The translations under genes were made by a program, and so were the position numbers. From Cristatella mucedo (taxonomy: Eukaryota > Bryozoa > Phylactolaemata > Cristatellidae), in contig WPIO01000128.1 in NCBI GenBank assembly GCA_009760855.2, forward strand, positions 1,070,001-1,134,000: 64,000 nucleotides of DNA. Direction: 5' to 3'. The notes under the pieces are model-generated. The model was not told the DNA's origin and did no database searches. It saw nothing but the letters and a program-made list of their open reading frames with translations. Every line of letters begins with the position of its first letter. The first letter of the stretch is position 1. Shown in pieces: positions 1-7,918 of the stretch.

Positions 1-141
1 TAGTCGAGTTTGAGTTACAAGTAAAAAAGTAGGACCCAATAAATTATAATGATTAAGTCTGATTGAAATTGTTTTATTAGAACTTTGAATTTCTTTTATT
101 ATGTCATCTGATGGAGATAAATATGCTATTTAATAAATCAT
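1..141 (-). pseudogene. Partial unidentified viral-element gene, runs off the left edge
   Basis: On the minus strand an ATG at 141-139 follows a TATATAGAAA box directly, as in the other genes of this element. The frame meets a stop at 132-130, three codons in, and is then open to the window edge (about 43 codons), including LSPSDDIIKEIQ and LNHYNLLGPTFLLV. I do not recognise the product. It is divergent from the endonuclease gene that begins at 200. The single early stop suggests a decayed copy. Only the N-terminus is visible, so a structural protein is possible but unsupported. Confidence 0.45.
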
Positions 142-199
142 TTTCTATATAATAATAAAATAATTATTTTAAATAGATTAAAAAAACATTATATAAGAA
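142..199. promoter_or_regulatory. Divergent promoter pair between the edge gene and the HNH/AP2 gene
   Basis: Two copies of the element's start-site box face away from each other. TCTATATA at 144-151 serves the minus-strand gene, and TATATAAGAA at 190-199 abuts the decayed start of the plus-strand gene. The 40 bp between them are almost pure A+T. Promoter function is inferred from recurrence at other gene starts. Confidence 0.5.
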
Positions 200-778
200 A
201 TTTCAGATGATGATTATACTAGAGTTGATTATGTTGAAGAGTTTAGAGATAGAGTAATGCATTTGTTAGACTACAACGCTTTCACCGGGAAGTTTACTCA
301 TAAAAATAATCGTGGAGGAACTGCAAGAGCAAGAGAAGAAGCAGGAACAGTTAATAATCGTGGTTATAGAATCATTTCAATTGATAGAAAGTTGTATCTC
401 GCACATAGACTTGCCTGGCTTATTTGTAAAAATTAAATGCATTTACAAGAAATATATTACATTAACTTGGACAAGACTGATAATATATTAACTAATTTAA
501 GACTTGCTAGTCATTCTGAAAGTATGATGAACAAACCAAAAAGAGAAGATTTATCGTCTAAATTTATTGGTGTGAGTTGGCATGAGAAATCAAATAAATG
601 GCAAGCTCAAATTAGGATAAATAGAGAAAAGAAGTGTTTAGGACATTTTGATAATGAGGAAGATGGAGCAACTGCTCATGATTTAGCAGCGATAAACAAT
701 CATCTAGAATTTGCAAGACTAAACTTTACTTATCGTTTAGATGATGATAACAAATTAGTTAGATACACTGATTACTAA
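200..778 (+). pseudogene. HNH endonuclease with C-terminal AP2 domain (broken)
   Basis: This resembles phage- and virus-type mobile HNH endonucleases, which nick DNA and often carry an AP2 DNA-binding domain. The N-terminal part contains LDYNAFTGKFTHKNNRGG and LAHRLAWL, followed in frame by a stop at 434-436. After the stop come INLDKTDNILTNLRLAS (HNH region) and, from about 560, an AP2-like segment with FIGVSWHEKSNKWQAQI and GHFDNEEDGATAHDLAAI. Where the family normally has Asp-His before the Ile-Asn, this copy reads Tyr-Tyr, so a catalytic His is missing. The presumed start is ATT (200-202), directly after a TATATAAGAA box. The gene ends convergently, its stop overlapping that of the next gene by two bases. 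The family call is firm, and the copy is dead by three separate signs. Confidence 0.8.
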
Positions 779-2708
779 TTGCTGCAACGTTCTTTCAGTT
801 CAAGTAGCAACTTTATAACTTCTTTATCAATTTGCTCTGGACTTACTTGCGCATAAAGGCTAGACATTGCTGACTCAGCCTTATAATTACAAGTTTTCTC
901 ACCTCCAGCTGATGAAGCTTCTACCTGCTTTATATCTCTTTTTAATTCCGGCGAAAAATCCACACCTCCTTTCTCTACAAGATTTCGTCCTTGATCTTGA
1001 TAATCTAAACGATTTTGTATTTCTTCAATCTGCACTTTTCCTGACACATCAATATCAATCCCTCTATCAATTGCTTTTACCATTTTCTTTAAGTCATTTA
1101 TTGCATTGGTAAGTCTTTCACTTTTCAAATTTAGTGCATTTATTCTTTCTTCATGTGTTCGCATAGGCGGACTTTTAGAAGTGAACATTGCAGTATCAAC
1201 TAACTTTTTTATTAGATCTGCTACAGCAACTGCTATCGAAATTCCTGTCCCAATTCCACCAATAATTGCACCAATTAAACATACGAGTGCTGGAATAGCA
1301 GGCAAGAATCCCCCTGATCTTACTTGTAAGAAATTCTTACTCCATGATTTTGGACCTAATTAACTTGCATCCCAATTAACTTCTATTCCAAATACCTCAG
1401 TTAGATATTGACTAGGGTTCCATTGCCAAGGATAACCATCTTTTTCAGCTGCAAGTAATACATCATTAATTGCAAGACCAATTTATAGTGATTCAATCAT
1501 CTTTTGTAATCCTTCTTTTTTCTGACATTGTCTTCCAAAATACATCTCCATATTTGCCACTAGCAATGTCATCTACTATTCTTTTCATAAAAAGACTTGG
1601 ATCGACTAATCCTGTAAAACTAAATAGAAACCCGCCTAAAACCTTTGTACCTGCTCCAATAACTTTAAGAGATTGTAAGACTTTAGGAACAGCTGTAGCT
1701 ATCTTTTCATATGCTTGTAATCTTGCTGCTAGTTTTGTTAATAATTTTGTAACTGCTTTTTTACCTATTTTTGTTGCAGTCTTAACACCATAATAATAAT
1801 AATAATATTGCACTTGATAAAGCGCCCTCAGAGAACTTAATCTCTTTCTAGGCGCTTTACATTTGCTGCCAAGTGATACGCAATAGAATAGTAAGTAAAA
1901 TCATGCTTGAAAAACAAACAAAATGAATAACATGGTTAGGGGTTACATGCACTGGGTCAGCATGCAAATGTGGTTAGTGGCAGCATGAACAGTGTCAGCA
2001 CGCATAAGCACATCGAGGACGAATCACAAAGACCCACTAAATGCTGTCCTAAATAGGTATGTTTTTAAGTTTCTTTTAAATGTGGTCAGGTCAGGGGATG
2101 TTCTGATGCAGGTCGGGAGGGAGTTCCAGGCTGTGGGAGCATACGAGCTAAATGCACGGTCTCCAAAGGATTTAAGGTTTGTACGAGGTATTTCTAGACT
2201 GTTGGATTCCGAAAAGCGAGTGGTACGATGCTTTGCCTGATGGGGTAGTATATCTGAAAGGTAGGCTGGAGCCATAGAATGAAGAGACCTAAAAGTGAGC
2301 GACAAAACCTTGAAGTCAATCCGTTGCTTGACTGGTAGCCAGTGCAGGTCGGCGAGAAGTGGAGTAATGTGGCAACTGCGACGCTCACGACAGACAAGCC
2401 TAGCTGCAGAGTTTTGCACCAGCTGCAATCGCCTGATCGCACATGCTGGTAGGCCTGTAAGCAGTGAGTTGCAGAAGTCGAGACGAGATGTCACGAATGC
2501 ATGGACCAACTTGGACGTGGTATCCTTATCTAAACAAGCCCTAATTTTAGCAATGTTATGAAGCTGAAAATAGGCTTATTTGACTGTGGAGCTGATGTGG
2601 TCGTCTAACGAGAGGTCGCTTTGGAATATCTAACACTTCTTTAGTTGTTTTAGTTCCTTTTTTTTAATCTTCTACTACACCTTTACCTTTTCTTGATTTT
2701 TTCAGCAT
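775..2708 (-). pseudogene. Putative membrane protein of the viral element, split by a LINE
   Basis: I read this as one gene in pieces. A start at 2708-2706 follows the shared 10-bp TATA spacer, and a short Lys-rich N-terminus runs toward about 2625 with a stop in it. The LINE (about 1793-2620) interrupts next. A basic amphipathic stretch resumes at about 1793 (GVKTATKIGKKAVTKLL) and runs to 1493. The frame changes near 1490, continues through WNPSQYLTEVFGIEVNW, meets an in-frame stop near 1361, and goes on through a long Gly/Ile/Val-rich hydrophobic segment (about 1300-1205; LIGAIIGGIGTGISIAVAVA). A coiled-coil-like C-terminus with two Cys ends at 775. One or more membrane segments are likely; the function is unknown. 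The joined reading rests on frame continuity and on the position of the LINE ends. Confidence 0.55.
1793..2620 (-). mobile_element. 5'-truncated L2/CR1-type LINE
   Basis: The minus strand encodes the C-terminal part of a non-LTR retrotransposon ORF2 downstream of the reverse transcriptase core. An open stretch at 2509-2024 includes FVTSRLDFCNSLLTGLP, LQLVQNSAARLV and TPLLADLHWLPVKQRI, and ends in a WNSLP region. One stop lies upstream, near 2580. The 3' UTR (about 1860-1810) can pair GCGCC with GGCGC, and it ends in a (TTA)n tail at 1793-1806, as is usual for L2-type elements. The 5' truncation falls near 2620. The copy is dead. It lies inside the putative membrane-protein gene, so it inserted after the viral element had integrated. 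Confidence 0.85.
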
Positions 2709-2718
2709 ATATTATATA
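2709..2718. promoter_or_regulatory. 10-bp bidirectional TATA spacer
   Basis: ATATTATATA is all that separates the ATG at 2719 (plus) from the ATG at 2708-2706 (minus). Both strands of the spacer supply a TATA-like box ending at a start codon. This is the tightest case of the start-site motif seen in the element. Confidence 0.5.
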
Positions 2719-3577
2719 ATGGAAAAAGTTAGAAAAGTCAATGGTAATATTTATACTGATCTTAATGCAAATAATAATAGAATAACTAATTTAGGATTTC
2801 TTGTTATTAGTGGTGATGCTATAAGACTAGATTATGCTCTTAGCACAAGTGCTGGTAACAATATCATTAGTAATCCTTCAGGAGAAATAGCAAAAGTAAC
2901 AAGTCTAACTGATTTACTACCTAAAAAAGATGCAGTAATGAAATCACAATTGAATTGTAAGAATGTTTATGGTATATCTGGTAACTCTGCTGATGGAACT
3001 GTATACTCAGATTTAAGACATTATAAAGTAATAAACTATGGATTACTTAAAAGTATGACAGGAGTATTTCAAGGTAAAAGCAATGTCAAGTATTGACATG
3101 GGAAATAAGAATATTATGAATGTATCAGGTATAGCAACAAAACAATATGTTGATACTGATAAACAAGTAACTTTTAGTTACTTAGGTTTGAGTGGTACTT
3201 ATCCAAGTTTATTCTATCTTGATATGTTAGGTCTTAATATTACTGCTAATGGAAGTACAGGTAATGCATTTCAACCTAAAAAACTAACACCTAGTGATAT
3301 ACCTGTTGTTGCAGCTACTGGAAAAGCTATTGCTTACAATACTAATCTTAAAACATTCTTTCCAGGAGTATTGCCTAATTTTAGTATGGTGTCTAATATT
3401 ATGTATGCAACTAATAAAACTAATTCTTATTTAGAATTAACTAGTGATAATACTTATGGAGTAAGTGGTACAGTATTATTAATAATTAACATCGATGGAA
3501 CATGTAGATATGCTATTGATAATTTTACAGTTGCTAGTGGAATTACTTTTATAGATTTTATTCTTAGTATTGTATAG
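2719..3577 (+). pseudogene. Fibre-like protein 1 (frameshifted)
   Basis: First of three tandem plus-strand genes with phage-tail-fibre-like repeats. Repeat cores visible here are NANNNRITNL (about 2766), followed by a GDAIRLDYAL segment, and DMGNKNIMNV (about 3095), followed by ATKQYVD. This short Asp/Asn-rich unit followed by a YVD-type segment occurs in phage fibres and in fibre genes of large eukaryotic viruses and Maverick-type elements. The frame changes between about 3070 and 3085, which splits the gene into two open halves. The C-terminal half (3083-3577) looks like a beta-rich globular head. The stop at 3575-3577 lies inside the next gene's TATAGAA box. A surface-fibre role is inferred from the repeats only. 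Confidence 0.6.
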
Positions 3578-3579
3578 AA
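3573..3579 (+). promoter_or_regulatory. TATAGAA start-site box of fibre gene 2
   Basis: TATAGAA abuts the ATG at 3580 and includes the TAG stop of the preceding gene, so a terminator codon doubles as part of a promoter-like box. Confidence 0.4.
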
Positions 3580-4523
3580 ATGTTAGGTAAAAGAAGCAGA
3601 GGAAAGACGTCAAAGAATTGTATTAAGATGACTGGTGATATACTCAGTGGAAATCTAAATATGGATAATAATCTTATAAAGAATTTAGGTGATCCTGTTG
3701 ATGCTGGTGATGCAGTAAATAGAAAGTATATATATACTAATTTTGTTACTAAGATATCTAGATCTACTACTAACGATGGAGATGTTGATATGAATAATTT
3801 TAGAATAGTAGATCTTGCTAATCCTATAAATCCCAGTGATGCTGCAACAAACGATTATGCTGATACTAAATTACCACTTACAGGTGGAGCAATTAGAGGT
3901 AATTTAATTGTAGATGCTGGTATTAGAGCTAGTGCACCTCCAGATAATGATTACAGTGTAGTAAATAAAAGTTATATTGATACAAACTTTTTTAAGTGTT
4001 CATGGTGGAATTGTTAATGGAAATCTAGATATGTCAAGTAATAATATTAAAATTGTAAAAGATCCTGTTAATCCAACTTGGTGTAAATCTTGGTTATATA
4101 AATAAAATAAATGATGGTAATGTTGCAGAGGTTAAATTCTATGCAAAGTATCTTGGCCCGTCAAGTGTTGGAGGTTCAGCTAAATTTCCTAGAATGAATA
4201 AAGCTACTTTATCATCTGGAGATTTAACTTTTGCAATAGCTAGTAATGATATTGTGATTGATAGAGGATTGTATGCTATATGTACAACTAATGAACAAGG
4301 TGGACATTATTTTAATACTCCAGATTCTAAATATTTACCAGATGAAAGGTTTATGGATAAAAAACTATTAACACCACCTCAGATTTCACCAGTAACAGAA
4401 GTTGGTATTATATTACAACCATATAGACAAACGATATGTGGTAGTTAAATACTTGATAAAGATAAAAAGCTTATTAATGATGGTATAATTGTTACAGATG
4501 ATATGAAATATACAGTCTTATAA
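3580..4523 (+). pseudogene. Fibre-like protein 2 (frameshifted)
   Basis: Second tandem fibre-like gene and the richest in repeat units: GNLNMDNNLIKNLGDPVDAG (about 3650), DVDMNNFRIVDLANPINPSD (about 3783) and GNLDMSSNNIKIVKDPV (about 4020), each followed by a DAVN- or DAAT-type segment. The frame changes near 3990 and again near 4075. A globular C-terminal part follows, with a stop at 4446-4448, and stays open in the same frame to 4521-4523. The basic N-terminus (KRSRGKTSK) differs from the neighbours. The spacing of 2 bp after the previous stop suggests a tightly packed block of structural genes. Surface-fibre function is inferred from repeat type; receptor or host cannot be told. Confidence 0.6.
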
Positions 4524-4540
4524 ATTACTGTTTATATAGC

Positions 4541-4552
4541 ATTAATATAATC
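4541..4552 (+). promoter_or_regulatory. AT-rich start-site box of fibre gene 3
   Basis: TTAATATAATC directly precedes the ATG at 4553, and a second TATATAG lies just upstream (about 4533-4539). This is a weaker match than most of the other starts. Confidence 0.35.
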
Positions 4553-5676
4553 ATGCTTTCTAAAAGAGATTTACAAATGGAAGGAACATTGGATTTTGCA
4601 TCAAACAGAATAATTAATGTTGGAGAAACTCTTGATTCATTAGAAACAGTTAATAAAGCATTTACTGATAATAAATATCAAAGAAAAGATGCAGTTTCAG
4701 ATCAACGTATAACTGGTAATTGATCTGCAAATTAAAAAAATATGTAAGAATATCAGATCCTGTTAATACTTCTGTATTAACGAGTGGAAACTTGATTGTA
4801 GATAAATTAATAATGAGAAGAAATGAACCAAACTTTGATGGATATGGTCCAAATGATTTAATTCCTTTCAAATTCCTTCATATATTTTACTTAAAGTGTG
4901 GAAATTATCCTTATATTTCTAATCTTATTGCTAATGTACGTTTTATTCAATGTTGGGGTGATTTAAATGTAAACAGTGTAAGTAATATTGGTATAGCATC
5001 ACGAGCATTTTCTTTTTATAATGGAGAACAAGTTTTAGCAAAATTATCAGATGTTAACATAAAAAACCCAGTATACTCTAGCAGAGAATAAGTCTTTTGG
5101 ATATAAAAAATAATTCTGCTGATAGAAGTAAAACTTATCAAATTAATAATGATTTTGTATACTCAATAATAAAAAAAGAAGATGGAGAAGTTTCATTCAT
5201 TGGAGATAGTCAACGATTTGTAGAATTTCCTAATCAATTTGTTGCATACAATTGTTACTATACAAAAGTATTAATTTACATAACATCAAAAAATAAGATA
5301 GATGGTGATATGTTAATTTCATCAATTAAGCAGAGATTTGTTAATAGGAAAAATACTTTTTAAATAGCTTCTAAATTTCATTAATTTAGAATTGAAGATA
5401 AAGATTCATGTTCTAATGATAATTCTTATATTAATTATGTTAAACTTGCTGATGGAAGAGCTAACATCCAAATAGAGTTTTCATTTCCAGTAGTGAGTTT
5501 TATTAATGGTATTCCCTGATGTATTAGTACAAGAAGTTCTATCTAAAGGAACATCATTAGTATTGACAGGTTATGATCACCTTGATATACAATTTTTAAC
5601 AAGTGTTTTCTTCTCTATAAGAAATTCATTAGATCTCACATCTAATCCTTTAGGCGATCCACCTGAATTAGCTTAA
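4553..5676 (+). pseudogene. Fibre-like protein 3 (multiply broken)
   Basis: Third tandem fibre-like gene. The N-terminus has one repeat unit (GTLDFASNRIINVGETLDSL) and then stops near 4721 and 4734. Open pieces follow at about 4740-5091 and 5097-5363, with further frame changes between about 5363 and 5520. The last part (about 5515-5676) is open and ends GDPPELA. The C-terminal two thirds share no obvious motif with the other two genes except their beta-rich, Asn/Ser-rich make-up, so the heads have probably diverged while the repeat-bearing N-terminus stayed similar. The stop overlaps the stop of the convergent gene at 5673 by two bases. Confidence 0.55.
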
Positions 5677-6052
5677 ATCTTCCAATCCATAGTCTCTTTA
5701 ATCAATTCTTCAGGAATATCAAAACTCTTTTCAGAATATTTCATTTTTTTAGTTAGTTCTATTTTTTAGAGTAAGCTTCAGACCTCATACTATTTATTTT
5801 TTCTATTTTGAAGTCTTTAAGGAACTCTTCAAAGATTGAACCATCTCTAACTTTAACAAATATATTTGCTATTTCTAGTTCAGATTGATTAATTCTAAGT
5901 GCTTTATATTCTAATACTAGTTTTACAGCATTTAACAAAGTCGATCTGATTTCTTCAATTCTACCCATTGGATAAGAACAGATTTTAAAGTTTGAATGCT
6001 GTTGTCCTTGTGCTTCTTTAAGACAGTCTTTACTTTTTGTCTCAATGTTCAT
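5673..6052 (-). pseudogene. Unidentified small viral-element protein (frameshifted near its end)
   Basis: Start ATG at 6052-6050, with TATATAGA ending about 7 bp upstream. It is open for 97 codons to a stop at 5759, and the preceding helical, charged sequence includes LLNAVKLVLEYKALRI and IFEEFLKDFKIEKI. A second open stretch with SFDIPEELIKETMDW follows in another frame and ends at 5673. It probably belongs to the same gene, because its stop then overlaps the convergent fibre gene's stop, as at the other convergent pair. No family is recognised. It is soluble and largely alpha-helical, with no membrane segment. Confidence 0.5.
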
Positions 6053-6058
6053 CTTTTT

Positions 6059-6066
6059 TCTATATA
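6059..6066 (-). promoter_or_regulatory. TATATAGA start-site box
   Basis: Minus-strand TATATAGA followed by an A-run leads to the ATG at 6052. The spacing is slightly longer than at the other starts. Confidence 0.45.
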
Positions 6067-6097
6067 TTGTTTTTATATTTTATGTAATTTAATTAAA

Positions 6098-6562
6098 CTA
6101 CACTTGAGAAAGAGCTGCCTCAGCGGCTTTTTGTTTTGCACTCTTACCATCAGTAATACTTGGTAGAACTGCGTAAAATTTGTCTTTAACAATTCCAATG
6201 ATGTCAGGTTTAACACCAGATACTCCAGATATGACTGTAGACATTGACGGAAGTTGTGTTGCAATCCAAGTCGTATAATCAGCAATCTCACTAGGATCAT
6301 CTAGAAAAGCATCAACTTTAGATCTAATTCTTTCCTCAAGACCTGATAGAACTTCAGTTTGACCTGCAGTAGTAATTTTTTGTGCTTCAGAATTTGCTTC
6401 ATCAAGATAGAATTTCCTAACAGACTCATCAGTCATAAGTGAAATATCAGAACTGAGTTGTTGTTCATCATATGATGTCATTCTTGATCTAACAAGATAA
6501 TCAATGTAAGATTTAAGTGCCAAAGCAGAAGTTGCTAGCATCGGATCAGTAGCGGCTTCCAA
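6098..6562 (-). pseudogene. Unidentified 154-residue helical protein with lost start codon
   Basis: The frame is open throughout, but the codon after the TATATAAGAA box is TTG rather than ATG. The next in-frame ATG would shorten the protein only slightly (at EAATDPM), so expression is conceivable. The sequence is predicted helical and Ala/Ser-rich (SALALKSYIDYLVRS; LSGLEERIRSKVDAFLDD), with a Lys/Ala-rich C-terminus (SAKQKAAEAALSQV). It has no clear membrane segment and no recognised family. It heads a run of small co-oriented genes. Confidence 0.45.
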
Positions 6563-6572
6563 TTCTTATATA
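6563..6572 (-). promoter_or_regulatory. TATATAAGAA box with mutated start
   Basis: The minus strand reads TATATAAGAA directly before TTGGAAGCC. The box is intact although the start codon it should serve is not ATG. Confidence 0.45.
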
Positions 6573-6664
6573 ATAATAAAAAAATTAAAATACATGCACA
6601 CAGATTAAAGAAAAATCATTTATGATAATACTTCTTCAAAAACTCCTGAGCTAATATTACTTAT

Positions 6665-6862
6665 CTAATTTTGATAATCTTCTATTTTATCACAAAGATC
6701 ACAAATTTTAATTAAATCTTCTATAGATGAATCAGGTAATATAGAAATATAAGAAAATAAATTCGTACACAGCTTAGATTCACAAACTCTAAACTTATTA
6801 GAACCAACTCTATATGCAGTATCTTTAGCTTTTTCACAACATAGAATCCTAGCAATATCCAT
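6665..6862 (-). CDS. Small Cys-rich paralogue C (65 aa)
   Basis: Intact ORF from an ATG directly after TATATAGGAA. The layout is MDIARILCCEKAKDTAYRV at the N-terminus and then LPDSSIEDLIKICDLCDKI near the C-terminus. The same two blocks appear in the genes at 6918-7154 and 7181-7456, so the three form a local paralogous family. The CDxCDK-type end with paired cysteines could bind metal or form disulphides; this is inference. It is the shortest of the three, lacking a tail after the Cys block. No outside homologue is recognised. Confidence 0.6.
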   Translation of the reverse strand: MDIARILCCEKAKDTAYRVGSNKFRVCESKLCTNLFSYISILPDSSIEDLIKICDLCDKIEDYQN

Positions 6863-6872
6863 TTCCTATATA
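6863..6872 (-). promoter_or_regulatory. TATATAGGAA start-site box
   Basis: Minus-strand TATATAGGAA abuts the ATG of paralogue C, an exact fit to the element's consensus. Confidence 0.5.
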
Positions 6873-6917
6873 TTAATAAAAAAATTAAAATACATACACA
6901 CAAACAAAAGAAAATTA

Positions 6918-7154
6918 CTATTGAAAAATACTTATACTAATAGAATATTTCATTTCTTCGATCTTTAGTATTTCATCACTCAAATCACATATTTTTAATA
7001 ACTTTTCTATAGTTGAAACAGGTAGTTTATTGATATAATGAGTTAATTGTTCTTCATCACTTTCACTAAAATATTTAAAGAGTTTAACACAAAGCATATA
7101 TGCATATTCTCTTCCCGAGTTATTATTTATTATTCTTGTAATTTTATCTTCAAT
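6918..7154 (-). pseudogene. Small paralogue B, start codon ATT (about 78 codons)
   Basis: An open frame follows the TATATAGAAA box, but the first codon is ATT. It contains NSGREYAYMLCVKLF and LPVSTIEKLLKICDLSDEI, which align with both conserved blocks of the paralogues on either side. Here the second Cys of the ICDxCD block is Ser. The tail after that block is unique. This gene is easily missed because it has no initiating ATG near its N-terminus; the first internal ATG (YAYMLC) would remove the first 19 codons. Confidence 0.5.
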
Positions 7155-7164
7155 TTTCTATATA
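7155..7164 (-). promoter_or_regulatory. TATATAGAAA box with mutated start
   Basis: The minus strand reads TATATAGAAA immediately before ATTGAAGAT. It is the same box with the same first-codon loss as at position 200. Confidence 0.45.
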
Positions 7165-7180
7165 ATGATTATAAATTTGT

Positions 7181-7456
7181 TTAATTAATTATTACTCCTG
7201 TTTTTGTTTTTGGTATTTTAGATTTTTTATTTGCTTCTTCAAGCATCTCATTTATCTTACTACGACTCTCCATTAGTTTGTCACATGTATCACATATATC
7301 TACAAGAATACTAACATAAGAACTATCAATATCTGGAATGAGTTTGTCTAGTGAATGTTTAACTACACGTTGATCTTGACCATTAGGTTTTTGAAGACAA
7401 ATTTGTACAGCCATTTCTCTTGATTGTTCACAACTTAAAACTCTTGAGACATCCAT
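7181..7456 (-). CDS. Small Cys-containing paralogue A (91 aa)
   Basis: Intact ORF with ATG after TATATAGAAA. The N-terminus MDVSRVLSCEQSREMAVQI matches paralogue C (MDIARILCCEKAKD) position by position. The middle block SYVSILVDICDTCDKLM matches the ICDLCDK block. A basic 25-residue tail (NKKSKIPKTKTGV) is unique to this copy. Function is unknown. Three adjacent co-oriented copies imply local duplication within the element before it decayed. Confidence 0.6.
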   Translation of the reverse strand: MDVSRVLSCEQSREMAVQICLQKPNGQDQRVVKHSLDKLIPDIDSSYVSILVDICDTCDKLMESRSKINEMLEEANKKSKIPKTKTGVIIN

Positions 7457-7468
7457 TTTCTATATATA
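7457..7468 (-). promoter_or_regulatory. TATATAGAAA start-site box
   Basis: Minus-strand TATATATAGAAA abuts the ATG at 7456. Confidence 0.5.
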
Positions 7469-7493
7469 AAAAGATAATTTTATTTAATTGAAA

Positions 7494-7740
7494 TTAAATC
7501 TCTTCACCTTCTGAACTGTCTAATGATTCAAGAGACTCTTTTTTTTCCAAATAGAAGTTCTTCTAAATCTACCTCTTCATCTTCTGATTTAGATTCTGTT
7601 TCAATGTAAGATGATTCTTCAGAAGTATAAGACTCAGATTCAGATTCTGTTTCCATTTGATAATCAGGGTCATCAATTGAATCCTCTGAATACTCTGACT
7701 CACTATCAGAACTGGTAATATCGATTTCTTTGGGATCCAT
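7494..7740 (-). pseudogene. Highly acidic Ser/Glu-rich small protein (frameshifted in an A-run)
   Basis: The ATG at 7740 follows a TATTATAGG box. The sequence is almost entirely Ser, Glu, Asp and Tyr (for example SDSESEYSEDSIDDPDYQ), so it should be disordered and strongly negative, possibly a DNA-mimic or histone-binding type of protein; that role is a guess. The frame changes at a run of eight A residues (about 7542-7549), which gives a stop at 7528. The alternative frame stays acidic (SLESLDSSEGEEI) down to a stop at 7494. Ribosomal slippage at the run is a formal alternative to mutation. Confidence 0.5.
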
Positions 7741-7749
7741 CCTATAATA
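7741..7749 (-). promoter_or_regulatory. TATTATAGG start-site box
   Basis: Minus-strand TATTATAGG abuts the ATG of the acidic-protein gene. Confidence 0.45.
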
Positions 7750-7765
7750 GTAAAAAATAATTTTG

Positions 7766-7918
7766 TTAATATATGTTTAATTTCTCCATTGACTCATGCA
7801 ACTCTACTTCTTCTTGTATATCAACTAGTTTTTTATCGTCTTTCTTTTTTGATTTATCTGAAAATCTAACTCTCTTTACTGGTAATTGTTTCGTATTTTC
7901 AATCTTCCTTTTTGGCAT
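7766..7918 (-). CDS. Short basic protein overlapping the polymerase 3' end (50 aa)
   Basis: ATG at 7918-7916 directly after AGTATAG. The N-terminal half is basic (MPKRKIENTKQLPVKRVRF, then SDKSKKKDDKK), and the C-terminal half is acidic (DIQEEVELHESMEKL). The first 20 bases overlap the polymerase gene in another frame. The basic start looks like a nuclear localisation or DNA-binding patch. No family is recognised. Its support is the start-site box, the intact frame and the tight packing; the short length keeps confidence modest. Confidence 0.4.
   Translation of the reverse strand: MPKRKIENTKQLPVKRVRFSDKSKKKDDKKLVDIQEEVELHESMEKLNIY

Noticed and set aside
867-1793. Plus-strand ORFs at 867-1112, 1106-1363 and 1470-1793
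   Set aside because: Antisense shadows of the putative membrane-protein gene, without start-site boxes.
6073-6903. Minus-strand ORFs at 6300-6073 and 6903-6721
   Set aside because: Out-of-frame shadows of the genes at 6098-6562 and 6665-6862.
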